Of a DNA stretch of 64,000 nucleotides, positions 13,080-25,180 are shown one piece after another. The position numbers were made by a program, and so were the translations under genes. The notes beneath the pieces are model-generated. The model did no database searches. It was not told the origin of the DNA and was given only the letters and a program-made list of their open reading frames with translations. Origin of the DNA: Vigna angularis (lineage: Eukaryota; Streptophyta; Magnoliopsida; Fabales; Fabaceae); assembly GCF_016808095.1 (NCBI RefSeq), contig NC_068973.1, forward strand, positions 36,016,077-36,080,076, in the 5' to 3' direction. Every line of letters starts with the position of its first letter. Within the stretch, counting starts at the first letter, position 1.

Positions 13080-14335
13080 AGTGGGAGTAAAATATGTAAG
13101 TATGTTCCTACAATTCCATTCCCTCAAAGGTTGAAAAAGCAAGAACAAGCGAAGCAATTTGCAAGATTTCTTGATGTCTTTAAGAAGCTTCAATTAATAT
13201 TCCATTTGCTGAAGCATTGGAGCAAATGCTAAGTTATGCTAAATTCATGAAAGACTTGTTGTCTAAGAAAAGGAAGCTTCAAGAAGATGAAACAATTATG
13301 CTCACAGGTGCAGTGCAATAATTCAACAAAAATTACCTCCCAAGTTGAAGGATTCAGGAAGCTTTGTCATTCCATGTGAGATTGGAAATATAACAGTGGG
13401 TAAGGCATTGTGTAACCTTGAAGCAAGTATCAATTTGATGCCTTTGTCCATTTTTAAAAGGCTGGGTATTGGAGAAGTGAAGCCTACTATGATAACTCTA
13501 CAATTGGAAAATTGTTCAATGACTTATCCTTATGGAATTGTGGAAGATGTCTTAGTGAAGGTGGATAAATTTATCTTTCCATCTGATTTTGTGGTTCTTC
13601 ACATGGAGGAAGATGCTAAAGTCCCAATGGAACAAGGTGAATTGATGTTAAGAGTAGGAGATGAAAAGTCACATTCTCTATAAATGAAGCAGTGAAACAT
13701 AAATTGGACAAAGAGGATTGTTTCAAGGCTGAAATAATTGAGTCTTTTGTGTTAGAGGAGGTATACTACCATCTAAGGAAGAATACATTAGAGAGAGCTC
13801 TACTATCAGGAATGGAAGCAAAAGAGTTAAGTACAAAAATTAATGATGAAGAGGTAGTGAAGTATGCTCATCAATTAGAACTCCTCAACCCATTAGTTAG
13901 TTCCACAAGGGGGATAGAAGACCTACACAAGAGTGAGAACAAAGAAGAAGATACATCTAAGATAAAATTGAAACAACTTCCCTCTCACCTTAAATATAGG
14001 TTCTTAGATGAGCAGAAGCTTAACCCCATAATTGTGAGCAGTGAACTTACTATTATTGAGGAAGATAAACTTTTAAAGGTGTTGAGAGAGTATAAATTTG
14101 CCATAGGATGGAAAATTGAGGATTTGCAAGGTATTAGTCCTACTGTGTGCATGGATAAAATTTATTTGGAAGAGGATTTTAAACTTATGCGTTAACCACA
14201 AAGAAGGCTCAACCCCATTATGAAGGAAGTGGTAAGGAAAGAGGTAATTAAACTATTAGATGCTGGCAATATCTATCCAATTTCTGATAGTGAATGGGTG
14301 AGTCTTGTTCATGTTGTACCCAAGAAAGGAGCTCA
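13080..14335 (+). pseudogene. Retroelement protease and N-terminal reverse-transcriptase remnant
   Basis: Starts with YVPTIPFPQRLKKQ, then, after frameshifts, INIPFAEALEQM and YAKFMKDLLSKKRKL, the usual linker before the aspartic protease. The protease segment (13345-13683) reads KALCNLEASINLMPLS, where active relatives have DLGAS: the catalytic Asp is Asn and the following Gly is Glu. After one stop the chain continues with FAIGWKIEDLQGISPTVCMD, then NPIMKEVVRKEVIKLLDAG and VVPKKG, the entry to the RT fingers. The sequence breaks at about 14330 before any RT catalytic motif, so a large internal deletion has removed the rest of pol. Confidence 0.85.
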
Positions 14336-16680
14336 TTCACATCACCACATGGAAATTACTATCAATAGTTTTTATGTTTTCAAGAAAAAAAGAGAGAGAA
14401 GAAGACCCTCCTCTCAAATTCCTCTTGTTTCTATACCCTCCTTTGTTGACACACTTGCTCATCTCCAGCAGTCCATTAATGAACTCCAAACTCAACAACT
14501 CCAACATTATCAAGAGTTTATACAGCTTCGGGATACTCAACTTCTCCATTAAAACAATGTGGAACAACTCTTGCGAGAAGTTTTCACCATGCTCCGCTCT
14601 CGTCATCAGTAATCTTGTGAGTTGTAGCTCCTACACTTTTTACTTTCTATACATTGGGGACCATGTAAATATTTAGGCTTGGGGTGTTCTTGTGCATGAC
14701 ATCTTACATCATTTTTACATTTGCATATTGCATCTCATGTTTAAATGGAAATGTTTCATCTTAACTCTGAGTCTATATTTGTATAATGACATTTTTTTAA
14801 GCACACTATGATTATATATTTCTGATTGCTTGTTGGGAAACTTCACACACGACATAGTGAGATTTGACACTATGACACTTAAAGGAAGATAATTTTTGAG
14901 AGGTACATAAATAAGATAGAAAATATATTTTTTTAGATTTCTATGGTAACACTCACTACACTTGGTTACTGGAGAATTGTCTATAAAAAAATAAATAAAT
15001 AAAAAATTAAAAGATTGAAAAACATATATTGAGTGAATAAAATTGGAACCCCTTGGAGACTATATGTTACTGGGGAAGAGACACTTCTTTGAGACTGAGT
15101 GTGGCAAGTAAAAAAAGATTGAGTGGAAGATCCATGCTTAGTTGGCAGAAAGTGTCTTCTAAGTGAGGAACCTAATAGAAATTTTTTTCAAGAGAAAATA
15201 AAATTCCAAATATTATTTGCCTTGATGTTTAGTGTCATACCTCAACTAAGTAATTGCACTTAGGGACCCAATAAGTTAGTCATCATTCTAAAAACACTGT
15301 GAAGTGTGTGCTTGAGGAATATCATTGTTTAAATTGAACTTGAGATAATACGGTATATTTCTATTTAAATTCATTAATCATTCTGTGTGCATTATCACTA
15401 TGTGTTAGTTGAATTCTCTTTGCTTGAAGACAAGCAAATAGTTCTTTAGGTAGAAAAAGGTTTGTGAGTTTGTTTAAAACTTATTATGGATTATTTTGGA
15501 TTTTTGAGAAGTGAACCCGACAAGGATTGACCTTGCTCCTACGTATCTCCATTCATGATGGAAAATCAGGGATCACGTAGTTCTGGTAAAAAAAAGTTTA
15601 GTTTAATAAAATTGACATTTTTTTTTGTTTTAAATATTTTGTGTTTTTTTTTATTTTAAGAATGGTGGGAAAAAGAAAGAAACCGGCCATAGGCCGACGC
15701 GTACCCTTTATTTTATGATTTTAAAAAATTGTTATTTGTGTGTTATAAAAAATAATACCTTTTAGAAAAAACTTCAAAGTGCAATAAAAAGAGAAAAAGA
15801 ATGGTGTAGAGAAGACATAACCTTTTAGCTTTCGGTACTATCCTAGTTCTTCCTTGGTGGTTGTCGTTGACAGAATAGTTATGTGTGAGAACCTATTTTC
15901 CTCTATACTCTATTTCTCTCTTTCTATTTGTATTATTTCTGCATGTTTCTCTCTATTTTTTTTTTCGTCCCCCTTTTTCTATGAGAGGATGCATATTTAT
16001 ATACACATTGTAATATTATAGAAATCTGACTTTAATTGTGAATTAATTGACAATGAACAAAATAGGAAAAAAAATGGTGTTGATTCCAAGAAAACAAATC
16101 AAATAATATTCAAGACATTAATTATAATTATTATCAGAAAATATATTTTTCTCTTTAAAAACCAACTGACACTTAGCAAATATATTATTTTTAATTATTG
16201 CTTATAATTATTGGTATAATATTGATTCAAATTATTATTATATCAAACTAATATTTCAAAAATATTCTAGTGATGTGTCCTCCATTAACGAAAATTATTT
16301 TATTATTTTCTTTTTCCTTTTTTTTCTTTATCCACCATTAATTATTATTCTCTTATTTTTTGTTTTTTTTACCTTTACTTTTAATTTTTATTTTATTAAC
16401 TTATCTGGACGAAATTGGTTGTTGAGATTTTTTTTTTTCTTTATCCACCATTAATTATTATTCTATTATTTTTTGTTTTTTTTTACCTTTACTTTTAATT
16501 TTGATTTTATTAACTTATTCGGATGAAATCCGGTGGTTGAGAAATGGTTTCCCCGTTCTATCAAAACTTGTTTATTAATATCTTCCTCTCTTATCGTTAC
16601 ACTATATTAACTCTGTCACCATCTAGATCCCTACATAACAGAGAGAAATAGACAGCAAGAAGGAGAAAGAGAGAGAGGGA
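14336..16680. other. Retroelement 3' region and AT-rich spacer
   Basis: From the pol break to about 15480 the sequence looks like the 3' non-coding part of the Gypsy element. A short open piece encodes LLREVFTMLRSRH and a glutamine-rich stretch, possibly from a third, env-like frame. From 15490 to 16310 there is another repetitive-looking segment (GTGAACCCGACAAGGATTGA) of unknown class. A tandem duplication lies at 16.3-16.5 kb. No functional gene was seen. Confidence 0.5.
16326..16549. repeat. 112-bp tandem duplication, two copies
   Basis: Two adjacent copies begin CTTTATCCACCATTAATTAT and share the T-tract and the ACCTTTACTTTTAATTTT segment. They diverge near their ends (GGACGAAATTGG against GGATGAAATCCGG). 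Non-coding. Confidence 0.85.
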
Positions 16681-17491
16681 AATGGCATCTGAGAATGAGG
16701 TTACGGTGCTACCATGTTTTGATTTTTGCAAGGGGGGGTGACACTAGAGGAAGGAAGTGAGGAGTGGAAGGAGATGGCATGTGAGAGTCATGGTTTCTTC
16801 CTCTTGAGGTGTGATGATGGGGTCAACTCCATTGAAGAGCTAAGAGTGTCAAAACATTGTTTCATTTGCCTCAACAAACAAAGCAACAACACATAAGTCC
16901 AAAGCCTTTCAGTAGCTTCCGCGTCCATAAGTATATGAACACTGCCTATGAATGCTTTTCAATCGATGATGTTCTTCTCTCAACATCAGTTGAGACCTTC
17001 ACCAACCTCGGGTGGCCTCAAGGAAACCCAAATTTTTGGTATTGTTCATTCAATTCATGTCGGATCCTTCCTAGTATTCAGCTAAATTATCATAACTTAA
17101 GACGTTACTCTTTAAGAGATCACACACGTATAAATCACCTTGTTTAATGTATTATTTTGATTGCATGCAGTGAGATATTGAAGGGTATGAGCTTAAAGAT
17201 GACAGAAATAAGCTTACTGGCCTTGAAAATGATTGTGGAGGGTTATGGCCTTCCCCAACATTACATTTCAGATTGAAAACATGAAGAGTTGTACCCAGAT
17301 ACGATTGAACATGTACAATACTGATGCAAACAAGGGTGCCTCTAATGGTCACACTGACAAAGACACCTTAACCGTTTTGTGCCGAAATGAAGTTCAGGGT
17401 TTGCAGATGCTATCGAGATCAGGCAAATGGGTTGACGTAGAAATACCTCAGAATTGCTTTGTCGTTATTGTTGGTGATGCATTGAAGGTAT
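16681..17491 (+). pseudogene. AOP-like 2-oxoglutarate/Fe(II)-dependent dioxygenase pseudogene
   Basis: Remnant of a plant 2-oxoglutarate-dependent dioxygenase of the AOP/GSL-OH-like group. Readable parts: N-terminus VTVLPCFDF after ATG 16682; [51 protein letters not shown] and WPQGNP; then, after an intron, [20 protein letters not shown] and the iron-binding core GHTDKDTLTVLCRNEVQGLQ, which keeps the His-x-Asp pair, followed by WVDVEIPQNCFVVIVGDALK. These pieces lie in different frames, with at least a frameshift in exon 1 and another before the HTD core. The terminal exon with the second iron-binding His and the 2OG-binding Arg was not found. It is therefore a non-functional relic. Confidence 0.85.
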
Positions 17492-17941
17492 ATATGCACA
17501 AAATTAATTAATTGAAATTGTTGTTATATATGTATTGAATAATTATAGTTATGTTACGTTAATTGAAATTGGAGAGTTCTTCAATTTCTTTGCTTCAACT
17601 CGCAACCATAATGCACTTGATGTGTTTGTTGGTCTTTGAAAGCAATTCATGATTATATATGAACATATCAAGTCAAAATGGATTGCTAATATAATTACAT
17701 CTCCTTTTCAATAAGACGAATTCCACTGCAATATTTATGAAATTTCTCAAATAAATATGCTTTATATCTTCCACTTGTGTTTCTACCAATTAAAAATTTA
17801 GATTAAAAGGTAATATAAATGTACTTTTAGTTTATTTACAATTTTGTTAATAATTAAAATATGTTGCAACCTATACTTTAAAAAATATGAGGATATAAAT
17901 TAATTATAACACTTTGGATAAGTGTATAGAGATAGTATGTG

Positions 17942-17987
<46 letters not shown>

Positions 17988-20900
17988 TGATAAAAAAACA
18001 TTTATAAAGTCTTGTAATGTCAAAGTTCGACTCATGAATTGACATAAAATAATTTTCATATTTAAAAACAATTATGTGTAATTACATCTAAAAGAAAAGA
18101 CATATGCATATGACAGTTTTTTTTCTTTCATACGTGCGTTAATTTATTTTCGAAATTACAGGGTTTGAGGGCTAAAATCATATCTCGTGGGCATGATTTT
18201 GTTTTGAGAAAATTGTCAAATACAGAACTTCTTAATAATATTACAATCGTTGTTGTGTTTGACTACTTGTACAAGATTAAGCTTCATTAATCCCGAATTA
18301 ACCTCAAAATAATCATGTTCAAGTAAAGTTATATTTAGATTTGACTATGTCAACCTAAATTATTATAATTGTGAAAGTTTTTGACAACTTTTTTGGAAGA
18401 TAATGTTCAACTGAAATTGTATAGTATTTAACATTTGACGATTTTTACTAAATTGAAGTTGTGCTTAAGATTGACCTAAATTCAATTTCAACTAAAGTCG
18501 TGATATATGTTGACGACGTTTGAGTAAATTTTTTGAACTAAAATCGTTACAATGATTGACGTCTTCAACTTTAAAATAATTCAACTAAAGTCATTAATGT
18601 CTTTAGAGACTTCGGTATTAATGGTATTTAAAAAAAATGTTGAGTTGAACATCAACTTTAAAATAATTCAAAGAAAGTTTCAACTAGTTTTGCATATGTA
18701 ATTCTTAATTAGTTTTGAATTAGTGAAAGATAGTTCATGAAAATAATAAGAAAGTTCATTACAATAAAAACAAAAGTTAAAGATAGAAATCTTAATGCAA
18801 ACATTCCTTCATCATTGGTATTACAGTGGTATTACAGTGGTACAAAATAGCCAAAATTTAGTTATAATTTTACTTTAACATAATTATTTTAATGTTAATT
18901 CATGATAAATTAAGTTTTATCTCGCATAAGTAGCCAAATACAAAAACGACTTCATTATTATTAAAAAGCATTAATTTTAATGACTTCTTCAAAACAATTC
19001 TTCCAATAACAAATTTAAAATCAAACTCAGATCTCTAATTTCCAAAACAAAACTAACCCACTTATGAAAAAAGAAGAAGCCTGCGTATGACTAAAAAAAA
19101 CGTCATTGTGTAGTTGATATTATTTTTTTCAATTATTAATACATTGATTTAAATACCAAACATATGTGTACAATAGAAAATACCAATTCATTTCTTCCAT
19201 AACTTTAATTCTACATATCTGAATAAAAATAATAAAGTTAGAGTTAAACTTTAAATAATTTTTACACTTAATATTTTTTATTGATCTCGCTTAACTGTAA
19301 AGGAAATATTAAAATAAAAATTACTATCAATTGATATAAAAGTATTATTATTAAAATTGAAAGTAAGTAAAAAAAAAACAGTTGAGATAGAATACAAATT
19401 ATATAATCTTACGTGTCTCATCATCAAGGTAAATGTCAATATCTTACCTTAAGATATCTAAACATATAGATTGTGCATCATTTTTAATGTGATCCGAAAA
19501 TATATAAAGGTCGATATTTATCCTTTTATAATTTTTAGCCAAACAGGGATGCTCATTAAAAGGCTCCAATGTTATTACTTTCCTCATATACTTTGTATGA
19601 TCTTTCATTTTTAAAACAAAATTACAGAATGTCACACATTATAGAGTTATTAACTTTTATAATAATTACTTTAAAATAATTTTTGAAAAACTTTAATTAA
19701 TTAAAATTAAATCCCTGAAGCATTAATTTTAGTTTCTTTTTCATTTCAAAATACCTTTTATAAACTACTTTTGAAGAGCGTAATAGTTTATACAGAGAGA
19801 GATGTGAGTTTGAAATACAAGTATCAAGACCTATTCAAATGCCAACATTTTAACTAATATATTTTGTAGATCCGTCAAATAAACTTCCATTATAAGGTTT
19901 GGTCCTAGCTCACATGGGTTGGCAAAAAAAACTCACAAAACCAAAAGAGTCCTTTATTTAAAAAGCCCACAGAACTAAATACCTCCAAAAAAGCCCTTTA
20001 TTTAAAAAGCTCACACAACCTGTTCACAACCCGGGTTTTGGGGTCAGGAACTTTGTAAAAGCCCCATAAAGTATGGGTCACCAAAAATAGGGCTAAGTAT
20101 GAAAAGGGCCATGGTCAGCCCTGAGACTTAAAAGAAAAATCTCACAGCTATAATATTTTGTATCACCCCATATGCTAAAATATACAACTTATTCTCTCCT
20201 CGAAATTACTATATGTGTATTAAATTATCATTTCTTAATATTTTGTTACTATCAAACTTTCATCTCTTATTTATTTGTAGTGGAACAAAACAAAATATAC
20301 AACATTTATATTTATGAAAAAAAAAACACTTTAAATTTAAATCAAATTATTAAAATGTTTTTCGTCTTTTAACTTTAATTTGTTTACTAAAATCAATTTA
20401 ATTAATTAAACAATAGTTTTAATAATAGAATAAATTTTGTAATTTATTTATTGTTAGTAAACTAAATTCAACTGTATTTTGAAAAAGATAATATTTCTTA
20501 ACATTACGAGAATTTTAAGCATAGATTTGCGGACAGGTGAAAATGGTAATTTTTAAAGCGTTGGAATGGTTTTTTTTTACTGTAAAGAATGTGTGATCCA
20601 ATTGTAAAATACTAATTATATTTATGATTTTTATGAATATAATAAATATAAGGAATTATGAAGTGGATATTTTTTTAAAAAATACTAATTATATTTATAG
20701 TATCAACATATCTCATGATTTATGTTCTTTTTAAAATAATAATTACCTCAAATATTTAATATTAGTGTAGTTAATAATAGTATAATGATATATCATCATA
20801 ATATCAAACTATTGAAATTAGTTTCGATAAGTGAATATTACTCTAATAGGAGTAGGTTTGAACGGTTCCAGATTAAAGAAGCTTATGTTTATTAGAATGG

Positions 20901-21372
20901 ATAAGACAAAAATTATTTTAGAAATTAATATTTATTTTTTATAAAATATCTAATTTATTTAATATTATGATTAAATTTTTTTCTAAATTAATTTTTATTT
21001 AATAAATTTTTATAGTGTTACTTTCTAAAAGATTGTCTTGTTGTCCAAATGTGTAACAGAATATTTTTAAAAAAAAATGTCACGATGGTTTTAAAATATT
21101 AAAATCAAGAAGGGAGATTTAAGAGTGTGTTAATTACCATTAAGTATATATGCTTCATGTTTTGTTATTGGACCGAGATGGTATTGAATGGGAACAAATC
21201 TTGCATGGTATGTTATTGGTCCATCTCTGTATACTATAAATGTATAAAAATTGAGCCCAGCCAAATTTTATTAATTAATAGTTATAAAGTTTTGATTGAA
21301 TTTGTTTCGTTAAGTTATGTTGCAGACAGAGAATAGTTATGAATGAGGAAAAATGATGCATGTTATATTAAT
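17492..21372. other. AT-rich intergenic region, no gene seen
   Basis: Contains an AT microsatellite at about 17944-17987. A patchy repetitive stretch around 18240-18680 repeats variants of AACTAAAGTCGTT and TGACGACTT. Near 19.9-20.1 kb the motif CCTTTATTTAAAAAGC occurs twice. None of the short open frames here resembles a protein family. Confidence 0.5.
17944..17987. repeat. (TA)n microsatellite
   Basis: Uninterrupted TA dinucleotide run of about 22 units. Confidence 0.95.
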
Positions 21373-21458
21373 TTCAGTAGCTTCAGCGTGCATAAGTTTA
21401 TGAACACTGTCTATGAATGCTTTGCAATCGATTATGGTCTTCTCTCAACATCAGTTGA
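21373..21458 (+). pseudogene. Second fragment of the AOP-like dioxygenase
   Basis: This 86-bp segment aligns without gaps to 16908-16993 of the dioxygenase pseudogene, with about seven mismatches by eye. It covers the part encoding FSSFRV through FSIDDVLLSTSV. Nothing upstream or downstream continues the homology, so it is an isolated fragment, probably moved by duplication or captured by a mobile element. Confidence 0.85.
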
Positions 21459-21543
21459 TTGCCCTAAGTTGTTGTTTACAACATCATCTTCTATTTTAAG
21501 GAGTGGTTGAATTTCTGACATTACAGGACCCTTCTATCCAGAT

Positions 21544-22300
21544 TTGATCAAAGTATTTTATTCAAATCTAAAGATTTCTGGAAATGGATATTTGCTCAGT
21601 GAGGTCAATAAGAGAATAATTAAATTGAAACCTGCTAATTGGTTGAATGTTGTTAATATGAAGTATGAGAGTCAACATGTTAAAACGGTTGGTTGTTTAA
21701 ATATTAATGATAAACTTCTGCATTATGTTATTGTGCACATGTTGACTCTACGAACTGGAAATTTTGCAAAGTTATTGCAGGAGGATATCTTTATGTTATG
21801 GGTGCTTAAAAATAATATAGCTATCAATTGACCTCATCACATCATGCAGCATATGTTTAAATGGAAGGCCGATGACACACCCCTACCATACAGTGTCCTT
21901 ATCACCCAAATAATGCAATATTGTGGAGTACATGTTGATGCCGATGCCAGCACTCATATTGGGACCAGACATCATTTTTCAATTAATTCTTTGATGAGGT
22001 TGAATATTTTTAATGTCAATGGTGTTTGACAACACGACGTCGGTGATGACGACAACGAAAAGCAATCACACCATCATGAGAACCCTGTGCAACCTCCTCC
22101 ACATCTTTCAAATCCTAATATGGTGACTCAAATGTGGGAAGGTACAAGACTTGCAACAGAGAATGCAGGATATGGAACAAATGCAGGTGTGGGTTCAACA
22201 TATTGAAGATAACTTGGCAAACTTATCCCTCGACATGAACCGACAATTTGCTCACCTAAATCAGAATGTTAACTTAATTCTTCATCATTTAGATGATTAA
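21544..22300 (+). pseudogene. Remnant of a 'putative plant transposon protein' ORF
   Basis: Resembles the plant retroelement-associated protein class annotated in databases as a putative plant transposon protein (family recognised from wording, not by a search). The first segment is FYSNLKISGNGYLLSEVNKR and LHYVIVHMLTLRTGN, then LQEDIFMLWVLKNNIAIN. One in-frame stop at 21829 is followed in the same frame by HMFKWKADDTPLPYSVLITQ and IMQYCGVHVD. A frame change near 22130 leads into a heptad-like tail, VQDLQQRMQDMEQMQVWV to LNQNVNLILHHLDD, ending at the stop at 22298-22300. Such ORFs usually finish with this kind of coiled coil. Broken and not functional. Confidence 0.65.
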
Positions 22301-24235
22301 GTTGCTTACTATTCCCTGAATGTATTACACGAGTTTTTTTTCTTAAATTGACTTATGTGTTTGATATGTTACATTACCTATTTTTGAATGTTATTATGTT
22401 TGACATTAGTTTTTATACTTGTATTTATTGTGAACTTAATGAACTGCAAATCAGATAGATTCTCCAATTCATTTTACTAAATTTTAATTTTGTTACTTTT
22501 TAAAAATTAATTTTAATTAATATTTTTAATATTTTTACTCTTTATAAACACTTTTACAATTAAATATAACATTAACAAATAACATTTTATATTACTTTAA
22601 TAACTATGGGCATTTTGGTAATCTTTAATTTTTACCAATTAAAAAAAAATTTAAATCTGTTACATCGATCAAATCCTACACTAATTTTCACAAACTTTAC
22701 TTCCAAATTTACTCTCAATTACCTCCAAATCCACTCAAACAAATAACAAAAAATTTATCCTCAAATCCACTCAAATTCATTCAAGCACTCTCCCCAAATC
22801 ATCTCTCACAAATTCTCACATGTGAACAAATCATAAAAGAAGTCACAAAAATCTTTTACCACTTTAGTGCTTAGGTTGAAATTGTTAAAATATAAATACA
22901 ACTTTACTTTAACGTGATTATTTTAACGTTAATTCATGATTAATTAATTTTAATCTTACAAAAATTATCAAAATCGAAGATAACTTCAACATTATTAAGA
23001 AGTGATGCATGCATTTAACGAATTCTTCACAACTGAAAAAATGCCATAAGATATGATTCAATCCTTCCAATAATAAATTTAAAATCAAACTCAAATTTGT
23101 AATTTTTAAAATAAGTTAACACAAAAAAACATGTCACACTGCTAAAAGAAATATATATGGATTAAACCTAAAATACAGTTTTCGTGAAGCGATTTTAAAA
23201 ATTTCTAGAAAACAATAATGTTAAAAAGGGATAGAAATAAGAATTAAGATAATGAATACTATATTAAAATTTTACCTTTTTACCAATAATAAAGTAAATT
23301 TTATATTATTTATTGTTAATACTAAAATGATTTTTTGTATATAGTATTATTTCATTATAATTTGTCAATTTTTTATCTATTGATATTCTAGTTTTATCTT
23401 TTTTTCTTAAAATACTGTCAATCCTGATTTATGAAAATTGAAGAATTGATTAGTATTCCTTTTTAACATTTTGTATTTAAAATAAAATAATAAATACTAT
23501 ATTATTAACATATGATTTCAAATTTTTAAAGATAGAAAAAAAACCCCACATTGTAATATAGCTACGCAAAAATTAATAACTACGTGATTTGTCATGAAAT
23601 AATCTTAAATTTTTACGTATTAAAAATTTATTAAAATTAATATATTAAAAAATATTGTATCACCTCTTCTCTTCTTAATTATTATATTGGCTTTATTTAT
23701 TTTAATATAGTCAATATTATAAAAATAATAATAATATTAGTAGTTTTATTTCTTACCAATATTGAAAAATTATTATATTAAAAAAATATTATATTTTCTC
23801 TTTTTGATAACATTTACCATGATATTTTTACACAAATTATTTATTTAATTAATATAAAAATTAATTTTTAATTATCATTCATATTTTTATTTCAATAATT
23901 GTTTTATATCAAATTGTATCCTAATTTTAATTTGCATTTATTTTTATTACATATTAACTAAATATTAAATATGTCAAAATATGTTTAAGTGTTAACTTGA
24001 TCCACTGTGGGTTTGAGGTAAGTTGAATTGGAAAAAATTCACTTACAAAAGTTCTTTGCATTTTTTTTATGTATCTTGACAATTTGATTTTTTTTTAAAC
24101 TAATAAACACTTTGATTTCCATTTAGTATATTTATACTTTCTTACTTTAGAAGTACTATGATCCTTTACCTTAACTTAAAACCATTGACAAAAAAATATA
24201 AATAGATGTGATTGTAAATACAGGTCCATTCCTTC
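22301..24235. other. AT-rich spacer containing a MITE copy
   Basis: Apart from the inverted MITE fragment at 22640-22826 this is very AT-rich sequence with no open reading frame of note. Confidence 0.5.
22640..22826. mobile_element. Truncated, inverted copy of the 8404-8700 MITE
   Basis: Phrases such as ATCAAATCCTACACTAATTT, TTCACAAACTTTACTTCC, ACCTCCAAATCCACTCAAA and the end ATGTGAACAAAT match the reverse-complemented half and centre of the palindromic MITE. One terminal region is present, the other was not found. Non-coding. Confidence 0.7.
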
Positions 24236-24820
24236 CTAGCGTGGGTGCTTTTTTGCCCTGGGCCCAGCTACTGCAGGTTTCAAAATTCCATTCCCAAATC
24301 GTTCAAACATCTGTTCCTTTTCTTTTTTGGTAATTATAGTAACCTCAAGGCTTTCCCTCCATCTCTCTTTCACTTCTTCTGGTTCTTGCTGATTAGCCTT
24401 TTCATGATACATATATTTCTCGATGTGCATGGCCTTTTCTCCTCCCGTCTCATAATTTTATATACTTACACCCTTCAGGTAGAGATTGTGCCCTTCTCAA
24501 GTCCCTTTTGAGGTCATTTTATTAGTTCCAAGTATTCAACAAATTAGTAATCACAACTGGGATTTTTTTGTTATGATACTACCAAGTGCCAGCGAGTGTG
24601 ACCTTCATCTGGGCCACTACCTGCATCACCATATGGATATGTTAGAATTGATTTATATATAATATGTGTGTGGTTAGCATACGAATAATTGGAAGTGGTT
24701 GTGCACTGCCACATCCTCAAAACTCCTCTCTATTTTCCAAGATTCTTGTCACTGATGTCTTTGGTTTTTTGCACTTCCAGCAATTAAGGTCATCCCTGTT
24801 TACCCTTGTTCTACTGATGT
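24236..24820 (-). pseudogene. Possible exon fragments of an unrecognised gene
   Basis: Three short pieces on this strand look more protein-like than chance. (1) About 24821-24735 encodes NRDDLNCWKCKKPKTSVTR and then a stop. (2) About 24625-24588 encodes VVAQMKVTLAGTW, flanked by AG and GT splice-like dinucleotides. (3) 24430-24236 encodes a charged 64-residue peptide containing EVKERWRESLEVTIITKKEK and ending AVAGPRAKKHPR before a stop. No family was recognised and the pieces could not be joined with confidence. They may be remnants of a decayed gene or the end of a poorly conserved one. Confidence 0.25.
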
Positions 24821-25180
24821 AAAATGCAGAATTTAATAATGAATGGCCTTCACTGCAACTTTAGTCTGTACCGTTTACAATTTAATTGTTACAAAGGCTT
24901 TCTATCTTATGGAAATATCGCTGTTTTGTTTGTGTTCAGATATTTTCCATGCACTTCCTTCTTAGCTTAAGTCATCTTAAAATCTTGATTATATTTTGGC
25001 CATGAGCATTTCTTAATTTGAATTTTAGATAGATGATGATTTTAAATTTTAATTAAAATTTAAAACCAAAATGTCATATTCAAGAAAGTGAAATATGCTA
25101 TTTTGGTTGTATTTTAGAGAAGTGATAAATTTGAATGGTGTCGTTTTAGTTAGTTGCATTTGTTTGGTTTCTTGTTGGTT

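Larger units (their letters stand above)
10540..15480 (+). mobile_element. Degenerate Athila-type Ty3/Gypsy LTR retrotransposon, internally deleted
   Basis: In order: a probable 5' LTR region ending near 11335, a primer-binding site, gag with a zinc knuckle, a protease region, the first part of reverse transcriptase, then an abrupt jump into 3' non-coding sequence. That 3' part includes TTGCTTGAAGACAAGCAA near 15420, a phrase typical just upstream of the polypurine tract in plant Gypsy elements. RT core, RNase H and integrase are missing. Gag and pol carry several stops and frameshifts. Outer edges are estimates: no matching 3' LTR and no target duplication were recognised. Lineage is inferred from the primer site and the gag/protease wording. 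Confidence 0.75.

Noticed and set aside
14305..14676. 123-codon frame after the RT break
   Set aside because: A shadow of a frame in retroelement 3' sequence, without recognisable domains.
18240..18680. Repeated AACTAAAGTCGTT-like phrases as a binding-site array
   Set aside because: Irregular spacing and low similarity; more likely a decayed repeat than an operator array.
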